A stretch of DNA of 31,992 nt from Fragilariopsis cylindrus CCMP1102 (lineage: Eukaryota > Bacillariophyta > Bacillariophyceae > Bacillariales > Bacillariaceae). The notes beneath the pieces were generated by a model, which saw only the letters and a program-made list of their open reading frames with translations, was not told the origin of the DNA and ran no database searches. Of this stretch, positions 1 through 8,372 are shown piece by piece. Every line of letters begins with the position of its first letter. Position 1 is the first letter of the stretch. A program made the translations under genes and the position numbers. The stretch lies in contig FMBT01000635.1 of NCBI GenBank assembly GCA_900095095.1, forward strand, positions 1 to 31,992, written 5' to 3'.

Positions 1-802
1 CTATTTTGAGGTTTGCCTTATGCGCACCTTTTAATTCGAAATTGAAGCGTTAGCTAAGTGATAAGCTCATCCTGCGTTTTTGCTTCCACGACTGAGCTTT
101 TGGGATTATTTTTGCATTTTTCAGTCGGGAAAGGGCATAGTATGGTATGGTACTATGAGCATATCCTATTAGTTGTATAGTGTATGATCATATTTATTAT
201 ACTGTACTGTAGTATGATTATGAGGTAGACAGAGAGTAAAAATAGGATAACTTCTCTCTCTCTCTCTATATAATTATCTATTCAAGTGACTACTTACACG
301 CACCGCTTTCGAATGCTAATGAGACAGCATAGTAATCGCAGTACAGTAGTCATGAAATATGATATGATATGATGGCGAAGATGAAGATGAAGATGATCCT
401 TGCTTCCACCATGTGCTGCACGACAGCCGTGTCGGTGCGGTGGTTAGCTAACTTTAAACCGTGTTGAATACATTACATACATATTTCAAGAAGATGCGTT
501 ACCAATAAAATAGCTAGCTACAAGTAGTGATTTTATTAGTTTCTAAAAAATTGTTTATTTATTTGCTAGCTGAATTATAGAGATGTACTGTAGTTAGCTA
601 CTGTACGTAGTTCGCTGGCATACCACCACTTTTGATTTATTCTTCATCAGTTTCTTGAGACTGCGTCAGTATTTAATATTACCGTCTATGGTTCTTCGTG
701 GATACTGTACCGTACGATTCTTTCTTTTTTGTTTTTAAGGTATGTTTACTGTTATTATATTTTAGTTCTGTTACTGTTATTCATTTTTCGTTCTGTTCTC
801 TG
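1..802. other. Intergenic, microsatellite-rich
   Basis: I see no convincing gene here. The stretch holds a (CT)n run near 252-267, short GATATGATAT and GATGAAGATGAAG repeats near 360-400, and several copies of the TACTGTA/TACAGTA word and of GCTAGC-type words. Both words recur in other spacers of the window. It lies downstream of the broken minus-strand gene that ends at 803. Confidence 0.5.
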
Positions 803-1207
803 TCAAAAAGCAGTTGAAGTACGACGTGCCTGTCTTCTTGATGTTCCATCATTACGACATTTACTTGGTCGTCGTTCATGTTTATCAAATGGTGAACGAA
901 ACTCCTCTGATGGTGGTCCATCAGCATCTAATGAATTCTCATCCATATCATTTTGTCGTGCTAAATTGTTATAGGATATGGATGGTCTCTTTAAAGTAGT
1001 TTTCATACTACTATATTACGCTTGCATTTATCTACTATTATTTCTGCTTCTACCGCATGTTGTTTTTCTGGTTGTTGTTGTGGTGGTTGTTGATATGCCA
1101 TCTGGATGATTAGAAAAACTATCGTGTCTTACTACACAAATACTCGCCCTTCTACTAGTACTACCACGGCGGGCCATCTGTCGCTTTATCTTTTTTCGTC
1201 CTTAGGA

Positions 1208-1379
1208 ACAACATCTTCGGTATCGCCATACCCATAATCAACATAGGTAACGTTAGAAGAAGAAGATGAAGAAGGAGAAGGAGGAGCAGTCATCATATCT
1301 TGACTTCCATTATTATTATTATTATGTAGTAGCAGTAGGAGCACTATCTTCGGTATTACCATACCCATAATCAATATTC
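1208..1379 (-). repeat. Internal duplication encoding DYGYG(N/D)TED
   Basis: Two copies of a segment of about 35 nt lie at about 1208-1242 and 1341-1379 (plus-strand core CATACCCATAATCAA). On the minus strand they read DYGYGDTED and DYGYGNTED. They lie in different frames of the broken gene, which supports true coding sequence with an indel between them. Confidence 0.6.
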
Positions 1380-1450
1380 TCTTGAACAACACTTTTCCGA
1401 GAATCATTATTTATCATTGACAGCATTGCTCCAACGGCAACTAGTATTAG

Positions 1451-1488
1451 CATCACCATCACCATCACCATCACCATCACCATCACCA
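1451..1488 (-). repeat. In-gene (CATCAC)n microsatellite
   Basis: Six and a bit tandem CATCAC units. On the minus strand they encode alternating Gly-Asp inside the broken coiled-coil gene. The six-base unit keeps frame when copy number changes. Confidence 0.8.
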
Positions 1489-1971
1489 CACTGGAATAAT
1501 GATGACGGCAGTTGGATTTTTAATGATGCCGCCGCCGATAAAGATTCTTTTTCCTTTTTTAATAATTCTTCATTTTGTGTTTTTCCAATTCTTCAATTCT
1601 TCGTAAATGTTCAGCACGTTCTATCCGAAATGCTTTTAATTCTTGATCTCGTAATGATAAACGTTTTTTAGTCTTGATTACTTCATCTTCCATTACCACC
1701 ATGGCCTGTGAACATTCAATCCGATCTTGATGTAATTTTTTAAATTCTTCTTTTGATATCAAAATCTTTTTCTTCTTGATCATATCGTCTTTACTGCCGG
1801 TACGTGTCCTATGAAAGATTCATGATGATTTTTGTATGTTTGTTTGTTTTGTTTGTTTTGTTTTGTTTTGTTTGGTTAATGAGTGTGTCTTTATCTTCTT
1901 TTTTTAGTAGTACCTAAAATTGTAAATTATACGAATTATGAGTGTGTATCACTTGTAAATTTGCCACTGTA

Positions 1972-2000
1972 CTTCCTCCGTTAGCGTTGCACGGAGGAAG
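1972..2000. mobile_element. 29-bp TA-flanked inverted repeat, MITE end-to-end remnant
   Basis: A perfect 10-bp inverted repeat (CTTCCTCCGT / ACGGAGGAAG) with a 9-bp spacer is flanked on both sides by TA. The ends match those of the 220-bp MITE at 31646-31865 (CTTCCTCC...GGAGGAAG, also between TA). I infer a deletion derivative in which two terminal repeats are joined. It could also be a simple hairpin. Confidence 0.55.
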
Positions 2001-2526
2001 TAGTAGTCGTACAATTTCAGTCTTTTGACACACAGACGTCATAAATTAATTTGTCAGAATTGCGAATTTTACTCAACAAAATACATACAGTATTGCTCTG
2101 TCGTTGGTATTTTGAATTTCCTTCTCAGGAGGTATTCGGCTTCTCAGGATGCATATAAAGTTCGCAAAAGATAAAAAGACCGAGAAATAGAAACTGAAGA
2201 AGAAGGATTTTAGTGTGAGTGTTAAGTAAACTAAATTGAAGCGGAAACTTCATTCGCTGATAGCGACGCGAATTAGTATCACGATTAGGACGCTGACAAA
2301 AGACTATGACGCATAATTCAGTACACGCTAATACAACATTCCAAACAATCATGTCTAACTTACTATAGCCCCCCTTGAAGAAACTAGCAACAAATTACGT
2401 GGTTTTCACGATGCGACTATCACGACGACGGGCACCTCGACGTTACAAGTGTAGAGTGTAATGATAGATTATCTTCAATGTATTGAACTATATATGGCAT
2501 ATATGAACTAACATTATGATCATGTT

Positions 2527-2619
2527 ACATCCTTATATATTATTATATATACACCGAACTCACATTCTTATTATGATACTTTTGAAGTACATCCTTATAT
2601 ATTATAATATATATACCGT
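2527..2619. repeat. Direct repeat, 62-bp spacing
   Basis: A block beginning ACATCCTTATATATTAT and ending in an ATATATA(C)ACCG-type sequence occurs at 2527-2556 and again at 2589-2619 with small differences. It is AT-rich and has no coding content. Confidence 0.65.
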
Positions 2620-3457
2620 AGGACCATATGTGATTGTCTAGGACCTAACATTAACATCAACATCAAATACATCCATGTTCAATTATCATGATCTGAGTCT
2701 ACGACATTATTAAGTAATAATCTAATATTATATTAGAACTAAGTATAATATTATTTTTTAATATCATAAGGTATACAATATTCAACGAAAAGAGGTTCGC
2801 AATATTATGACGACGCGACAAACATGGGGACACGCCAACTAATACTAGAGCACGATTGTCGACACGCAACGCCGTACGATTGCCAGCTCTCTCCCTCTCT
2901 CTTTCTTTAATACTCCTCCTCCGTCCGTGTGATCATTCCTATCCACTTCAATCCCACTTCGCTCGCAATACCTGATTGGCTGTTGCTTTCCCAACTCTCA
3001 TAAGGTACGTGCCTACCATGAATCGAGTATTATTTATGTCTGCTACACTACAATACTTTCTACAGTACTCTCGAATGACTCACTCAGCATCTGTCCTCCT
3101 GAAGGTCTGAGCTAACAAAGAAAATCAACACAAGTGTAGTCATCCAAATCCATTAATTCTTTCATTCAACACCCTATCTTACTACTTCAAGTAAGTACTA
3201 ATATTGTCATCGTTTGACTCAATCATCGACTGACCGCCGTCGATATATTATCGTCGATATCATCGATATCGCATCGTACGGACTGACTGACTGTACTGCC
3301 CACATCACAATCATCGTATCTTAAGAAAAATGTTCTTTAGTAGATAAAAATTACCGGCAATGATAAAAGAAACTCTTCGGTAGCTATTACACACCTCAAA
3401 AGGGTTACAGTAATACGTACCATAATATTTGAGTTCCAACAAATTAGACACACACAC

Positions 3458-3481
3458 AATATATATATATATATATATATG
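3458..3481. repeat. (AT)n microsatellite
   Basis: About 11 AT dinucleotide units preceded by a short (CA)n run. Confidence 0.9.
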
Positions 3482-4016
3482 GATGCCATGGGAAGAGTGC
3501 TTAGCTCGTACTGTGTTCATGACGAAAGATGATGACCGATAACGACGACTAATGGTATATAGTGAGAAGGATGATTATTGCAATCGACGGGAAATGGAGA
3601 CTGTGATACTAAAAGAGATTTGGAGAAAGCTGTCGTCGTCATCGTGTGTGTTGTTCATCGCAAGTACATCAATAGAAGCAGAAACAGAAACAGACGCAAC
3701 GTATTAAATATCAAAAATCAAATATTAGCCACAGTGAATAAACTGTAAACAACAACACCAGCAAGCTAACAAACAAGTCTGAAATTTAATAGAAGAAATC
3801 AGAACTGTACGTGTAGTAGTGTAGTCTTCCTTTGTATTATTTATATTGCTCTACTTGCTTATTATCCAGCCGTTGTATAGGATAACTCTACCCAAAGCTA
3901 TGGTACATAAAATTAAATGTTTCAACTTGAAATAACGAGCCGAGCCTGCCGTGTTGAATTGAGTTGAGTTGAGCCTGTCTACTTTGATAAACGTGGTGTG
4001 CAGTTTCATTTTCTTT

Positions 4017-4517
4017 CTAAATAATGGTAATGACAGTGACAATACCAGCTAACATAACTGACGTCATTGTCATTGTCGTTGTCACTACTAAGAGGCCATC
4101 TGCACCACTAATTTTACGATTTTTATCAAATTCTTCCCATGTAATTAATTCATCATCTAAACAATCATTCATTGTATCAATAGTTAATTTAACATCATTA
4201 TCAGAATCAGTAGAATCGGAAGCATTAATAGTAAAAATTGTTGTTGATGATGTTGCTTCTGTTAAACTGCCATTCGTCAATGTAACTTCTTTTACATTAT
4301 TACTGCACACTGATATACCACGACTGCCATTGATACCATCTGTCATTAAAAGATCTAACTTTTTTAATGGTGAACATGTTAAATTAATATTATTTGTTTT
4401 ACAAATATAAATATTGTTATTGTCGCCATCAGCACCTTGAACATGAACAACCAAATACGACAGAAATAACAGCAGTGCACGTAGTACTGGTAGTAATGAT
4501 CCGAAAACGAACTTCAT
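4017..4517 (-). CDS. Small secreted or membrane-anchored protein, unknown
   Basis: An intact 166-aa frame from ATG at 4517. The N-terminus is a good signal peptide: MKFVFG followed by a Leu-rich core to about residue 26, with likely cleavage after VHVQG near residue 28. The mature part has four Cys (39, 48, 71, 119), enough for two disulfides, and four N-glycosylation sequons (NLT 45, NGS 63, NGS 82, NAS 98). It ends in an acidic stretch (DDELITWEEFDKN) and a C-terminal hydrophobic tail of about 20 residues that stops with VITII and has no cytosolic residues after it. That layout fits a GPI-anchor signal or a tail anchor. I recognise no domain. It is likely a cell-surface protein and stands alone between long spacers. 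Confidence 0.65.
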   Translation of the reverse strand: MKFVFGSLLPVLRALLLFLSYLVVHVQGADGDNNNIYICKTNNINLTCSPLKKLDLLMTDGINGSRGISVCSNNVKEVTLTNGSLTEATSSTTIFTINASDSTDSDNDVKLTIDTMNDCLDDELITWEEFDKNRKISGADGLLVVTTTMTMTSVMLAGIVTVITII

Positions 4518-4775
4518 TATGGGCTTTGCATCGATTGATTTTTACTCTTTCTCTGCTCTTTATTGCAAGTTGTGCTGTTGAGGATGTAACACTAAGCTAT
4601 CGATGTGATTTTTTTTTGGTCTCTCTCTTTTTTATTGTTCTTTGTCTTGTTTGTGTTCCAGTCGTTGATAAGTTTGTGAATGAACCACGAGTCGATCGAT
4701 GAATTCATTCCCGTAATAAAAAATTACTTTGTATTAGGAAAAAATGAAAAATGAGAATTCTTTTTCGAACAATGA

Positions 4776-5510
4776 ACCTTCCTCCAGAAAAGTGGCTCCT
4801 AATTCCGGAGAGTAGTCGCGTTGTCATTAACACGACTATTGAATCCAAATACCTTACTTTTGGCTTCATCATCAGATCATTTTAAGTAGAAGATAAAATT
4901 GACGCAAGTAGTGTGGACTCGTAGTGATAGGAATGGTTCCAGTATTATCATACATACCTCCTCTCGATAGTGGCATCAAGACGCCGTAATGAGTCAGTCG
5001 CGTCGTCATTATCGTACGACAATTTTATCCAAATACCAAACTTGGCTTCAACAACAGAGTCAGTCTTTTTAAGTAGGAAATACAATGGCAAAGTGTAGTA
5101 GCGGAACTAACTAGGGGGAATGGTTCCCACAACAGATCATTTTAAGTAGAAAATAAAATTGACGTAAGTGTGATCTCGAACTGATCGTACTGCTATTGAA
5201 TGGATGAACCTCCTCCGGAAGTGGTCCAGCAACTCCGTTTGCAGTCGTTTTGATATAACACCTCAATATCATTCAAATACTAACGTTTGGCCTCAACAGG
5301 CATCGAATTGAGTACATAAAATAGCCTTAAATAGTTCCCATAATATTATCGTACTACTATTGGATGGATGAACCTCCTCCGGAAGTGGCCCAGCAACTCC
5401 GTTCGCAGTCGTTTTGATATAACACCTCAATATCATTCAAATACTGACGTTTGGCCTCAACAATCATCGAATTGAGTACATAAAATGGCCTTCTGTACAA
5501 GTGTGAGTGC
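4776..5510. repeat. Degenerate tandem array, unit about 164-200 bp
   Basis: Four diverged copies of a block share, in order, CCTCCTCCGGAAGTGG-like, CAACTCCG, AGTCGTTTTGAT, ATCCAAATAC/ATTCAAATAC, TTTGGC(C/T)TCA and a TAAAAT(A/G/T)G tail. The last two copies (about 5183-5346 and 5347-5510) are nearly identical with a 164-bp period. The first two (from about 4776 and 4964) are more diverged, and a segment AGATCATTTTAAGTAGAA recurs at 4874 and 5134. I see no reading frame conserved across copies. It is probably a satellite-like or transposon-derived repeat. Confidence 0.7.
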
Positions 5511-5690
5511 GATTCGCAAATAATAATACATCATACAGCATATTATTGCATGCATAATATTTTGAAAGAATTGAATGGTTCCCGCTTACAACATGATTAG
5601 TATCTTGATAAAACTACTAAAAATAGACATAAAATATTTAGTTTAAAAACAGTATTGAACCAATAAAATATCAATTAATAAAAAAAAAAC

Positions 5691-5822
5691 CATATCATTA
5701 TAGCCCCGGTTGGAGCAAAACCCTTTTTTACACGATCCGAAGAAATGCACAGAATGCCTGATGGATTCGTCCCCCGGGGGGGGGAGCTTCACGATCCGAA
5801 ATGCACAGGCTATAATATCATG
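5691..5822. repeat. 132-bp inverted-repeat element with internal direct repeats
   Basis: The ends CATATCATTATAGCC (5691-5705) and GGCTATAATATCATG (5808-5822) are imperfect inverted repeats (12 of 15). Inside, CACGATCCGAA followed by ATGCACAG occurs twice (from 5731 and 5790), flanking a C5G9 tract at 5771-5784. It may be a small non-autonomous element or a folded-DNA site. No clear target duplication was seen. Confidence 0.4.
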
Positions 5823-6076
5823 ATAAACAATGATGTGTTTAAAATAACAGCCTGGCTGAGACTTTCAAATGCCCTTATAGCTACTAGTACATAAAAATGC
5901 GTACCACTGAGTTGCTTCCTTTTCTACCCGTTGCAGCAAACAGAAACAAATACTTCCTCCCGAATAACTTGATGCGAAATCGGAACAAAATGGTAGAAAA
6001 TAATAAAGGGTCAAATAGAAGTTAATAGAGTAGGACTTTCGTAAAGTGTAGAGCAGCAATTGAAATCAAAAAGTAA

Positions 6077-6103
6077 TATGTATGTATGTATGTATGTATG
6101 TAT
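6077..6103. repeat. (GTAT)n microsatellite
   Basis: About six and a half tandem TATG/GTAT units. Confidence 0.9.
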
Positions 6104-6179
6104 TATCGTTAAAAGTAAAATTAAATATAAAGTTATAGTGTGTATAAAATTTGAAAAATGAGTTGAATTTTACCGCTTT

Positions 6180-6272
6180 CAGTAAATGTACGGTTGCGTA
6201 GTCCAGGCTATCTTGTGTTGTGTATCAGTAAATGTACAATTGTGTGGTTCACAGGCTATGTTGTGTTGTGTT
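6180..6272. repeat. 46-bp tandem duplication
   Basis: Two adjacent copies starting CAGTAAATGTAC at 6180 and 6226, each running through AGGCTAT and a TTGTGTTGTGT tail, with several substitutions. They lie just downstream of the stop codon of the 331-aa minus-strand gene, possibly in its 3' UTR. Confidence 0.7.
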
Positions 6273-6348
6273 GTCTTTGTCATTTAGTGATCCATCTCTT
6301 CGAGATTGGAGGTTTTGTACAGTGTGCTTGCTTCTCTTATCTTATCCT

Positions 6349-7344
6349 TTATATACATTGAGGATGGCATGACTGCACTCGAGTGTTCACGAAACTCCAT
6401 CTTAATCTTCTAGCACCACCTCGACGATATGAAAGATGATTTTTCTTATTATCGCTACTGGTAGTACTACTATTGATGTTGCCATCATAAGTAATAATAG
6501 AAATAGGAGAAGATGAAGAGTGTGTGTTTGATGCTGATGATACTATCGTTGTTTCCAGTGATGAATAGGATGATATTGAAGCATCATCGTCCTCGTTGTC
6601 GTTATCAGTGTTGTTCATATTCATGTTGTTTTCTGATTCAATTAGTTGACCTAATGTTGATGTTGACGATGATGTTGATGTTGCTATTGATGATGGATAC
6701 GATTCTTCTGCGTCGATTCGTCCCTTAACACGAGCATTAATTTCTGAGGTTTGTGTATGATATTTATACACATTCCTAATCTTTTCAACATCATACATCA
6801 ATGATCGTTGCTGTGATAGAACCGCTTTTTCGTATTGTATATATTGTTCATCTAAAACAGACCAAATAGCATTCTGACGACGACTTTTTGTAGAATGCTT
6901 CAGTCCACTTTCAACTGATAAGTTTTCAAGACCTCTTGTACAGTACAATGACGATAATGATGACTTATTATCCTCCTTATCGTTGCTACTGCTGCTGCTG
7001 CTGTTACCGATGCTGCTACCACCACTGAATAGAGTATTATAAGGTGATAGTGATATTTTCATTAGATTGAGTGTTGAATACAATCCCTTTCGAATATTAC
7101 TATATTCGATAGATGTGTACCAACATGCTTCTATTTCTTGATTGGTATAATGTTTCAAGTGAATGGTTGATTTCACTTTAACCTTTGTATGGAATCGAAC
7201 TCGCAATGAAGATATTTTAGAAGTTTCGATGCTGTTTTTGATTATCTCAACACTAACACTTTTGTTATTGTTTGATGGCATAGTTGTCGATATCGTTTTT
7301 ACTGTGCTAGAGGGAGAACACGGATGAGATGCTTGGTTGGCCAT
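6349..7344 (-). CDS. Uncharacterised diatom-type protein (CWYT/RGLE motifs)
   Basis: An intact 331-aa frame from ATG at 7344 to TAA at 6349-6351. After a Ser/Thr/Asn-rich start, residues 48-80 read VRFHTKVKVKSTIHL, then HYTNQEIEACWYT. A Ser-rich linker follows (about 108-130). Residues 137-140 are RGLE. Residues 159-214 form a probable helix with SVLDEQ (162-167) and YKYHTQTSEINARVKGRIDAEE-like spacing. The tail is Ser/Asp-rich and ends in a basic patch (YRRGGARRLRWSF). From memory, this order (aromatic/basic strand, CWYT, RGLE, VL-EQ, then Y-S-A-G-D) recurs in a multi-copy diatom family of unknown function. I could not check this. There is no signal peptide, so it is likely nuclear or cytosolic. 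No catalytic motif is visible. Confidence 0.75.
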   Translation of the reverse strand: MANQASHPCSPSSTVKTISTTMPSNNNKSVSVEIIKNSIETSKISSLRVRFHTKVKVKSTIHLKHYTNQEIEACWYTSIEYSNIRKGLYSTLNLMKISLSPYNTLFSGGSSIGNSSSSSSNDKEDNKSSLSSLYCTRGLENLSVESGLKHSTKSRRQNAIWSVLDEQYIQYEKAVLSQQRSLMYDVEKIRNVYKYHTQTSEINARVKGRIDAEESYPSSIATSTSSSTSTLGQLIESENNMNMNNTDNDNEDDDASISSYSSLETTIVSSASNTHSSSSPISIITYDGNINSSTTSSDNKKNHLSYRRGGARRLRWSFVNTRVQSCHPQCI

Positions 7345-8372
7345 GATGGAAGATGAGATGTATATGTGTGTATTGAATATTTTTCTTGGTTGTTTAGTCA
7401 GTATTGTTTGTTGTAAACGTGACGGGTATTGTTCAGGTTGATTTTCGAAGATACATCAAAATAATTATGGGTAAGTGAGTGAAAAAGGGAATGGAAATCC
7501 ATGCTAAATAATACAGTAATTTTTAAAATTTCTACGCTCTGCTGTGATGTGTTGCCACGAATCTTGTCATTGAAGAATAAAATCTGGGCATATCGCAACA
7601 AAAGTGAGCAATTCATCATTCAGTTCTTCTTTTTCATGCGAATTCAATTGCAACTATCCCCGTACATAGGGTCCTCGTCTATATCCTTTCATAAAGCACG
7701 CTCTATTTCAATCCTCCCATGCATCCATGAGCAGCCACGAGCACTTTCGGGGCAGCCACGGGGCAGCACGCGGTCAAAGTACGGGGAATGATTGGGCAGC
7801 ACATATTATTATATTATATATAAATATATATATATAGATTTTGATCGTATTAATGTCAGATATTAATGCCAAAAAATATAAGCGCCAGTTTACACGTATG
7901 ACTCATTCAATTCCATTCAATCCCACGCAACTCCTAAGCACTTGGTCCCTATGTTTATATTATTTTCTCTGACTCTGACAAACAAAAAGTAATTAAGTTC
8001 TAATATATGTACTGCGGGGTGCGCGGAGTGAAACAAGACATACCGAAGCGCGTAATGCATGCATGCATGCATGCATGCGGAGCAACGAGTGCTTGAAAAT
8101 ATTTCTTTCTTTATCGCATGCAGTAATTAAATATAAACAAAAAGGCGAAGAAAGCGAATGCTTTAATCATTATGTTGAGATTGTTAATAATATTTTCAAT
8201 CATGTCACAAATACCCTTTAATTCGCTTCTCCGCCCTTTTGACTTCAATCTACATTTACTTGTTGTCCGGTATGCTGTCTACTGTACATTTAATTATGTC
8301 AATTGCACACAACATGGCATCACAGACTTGTGCTTATTTAGCTTTTATTTTAATAACAAGGAAAAACTAAAT
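7345..8372. other. Intergenic, upstream of the 331-aa gene
   Basis: No supported gene. A run of related GGCAGCCACG/GGGCAGCAC words lies at about 7728-7802, followed by an AT-rich TATATAAATATA stretch (about 7805-7840) and an (ATGC)n run at 8055-8078. Frames at 7501-7791 and 8172-8438 lack coding character. Confidence 0.5.
8055..8078. repeat. (ATGC)n microsatellite
   Basis: About six self-complementary ATGC/GCAT units, able to form a hairpin or cruciform. Confidence 0.85.

Larger units (their letters stand above)
803..1783 (-). pseudogene. Frameshifted coiled-coil gene, unknown function
   Basis: I do not recognise this gene. Coding-like reading on the minus strand passes through several frames. 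It starts at the ATG at 1783, and the same frame has a stop just upstream. About 60 residues are rich in Lys, Glu and Leu and look like a coiled coil (KEEFKKLHQDRIE, then RIERAEHLRRIEELEK). At about 1575-1590, in an A run, the helix continues in another frame as QNEELLKKEKESL, so one base is probably gained or lost there. Then come a GD-repeat tract (1451-1488), two copies of a DYGYG(N/D)TED motif in different frames, an Arg/Ser-rich stretch (1100-1175), a Gln/Pro-rich stretch, and a C-terminal part ending RRQARRTSTAF before TGA. At least three or four frame changes are needed. It is either a decaying gene or an indel-rich consensus. Short introns are possible, but no clear GT/AG pairs were found. 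Confidence 0.45.
1784..4016. other. Intergenic spacer with small repeats
   Basis: No supported gene. Contents in order: a GTTT/GTTTT run at about 1838-1873; a 29-bp TA-flanked inverted repeat (1972-2000); a direct repeat at 2527-2619; a CTCTCTCC-rich stretch near 2886-2905 beginning TA-CTCCTCCTCCGTCCG, which resembles a Stowaway-type end but has no partner; ATCGATATCG-rich sequence near 3238-3275; and an (AT)n run at 3458-3481. Open frames here (for example 2125-2352 and 3311-3520 on minus) are short or built on the microsatellite. Confidence 0.5.
4518..6348. other. Intergenic region with repeat arrays
   Basis: No supported gene in this stretch of about 1.8 kb. It contains a degenerate tandem array (4776-5510), a compact inverted-repeat element (5691-5822), a TA-CTTCCTCCCG sequence near 5953 that resembles a solo MITE end, a (GTAT)n run (6077-6103) and a 46-bp tandem duplication (6180-6272). 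Short frames at 4394-4702 and 5865-6059 look like chance. Confidence 0.5.

Noticed and set aside
2886-2912. TA-CTCCTCCTCCGTCCG as a second MITE end
   Set aside because: It resembles a Stowaway-type start, but no inverted partner with TA was found nearby and CT-rich sequence alone explains it.
3311-3520. Minus-strand frame of 69 residues
   Set aside because: Its central part is only the (AT)n microsatellite read as Ile-Tyr repeats.
7180-7205. GGAATCGAACTCGC resembling a tRNA T-arm complement
   Set aside because: It lies inside the intact 331-aa gene (encoding RVRFHTK), and no acceptor or anticodon arms can be paired around it.
7501-7791. 96-residue plus-strand frame upstream of the 331-aa gene
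   Set aside because: There is no homology-like motif or signal peptide, and its second half is the GGCAGCCACG repeat.
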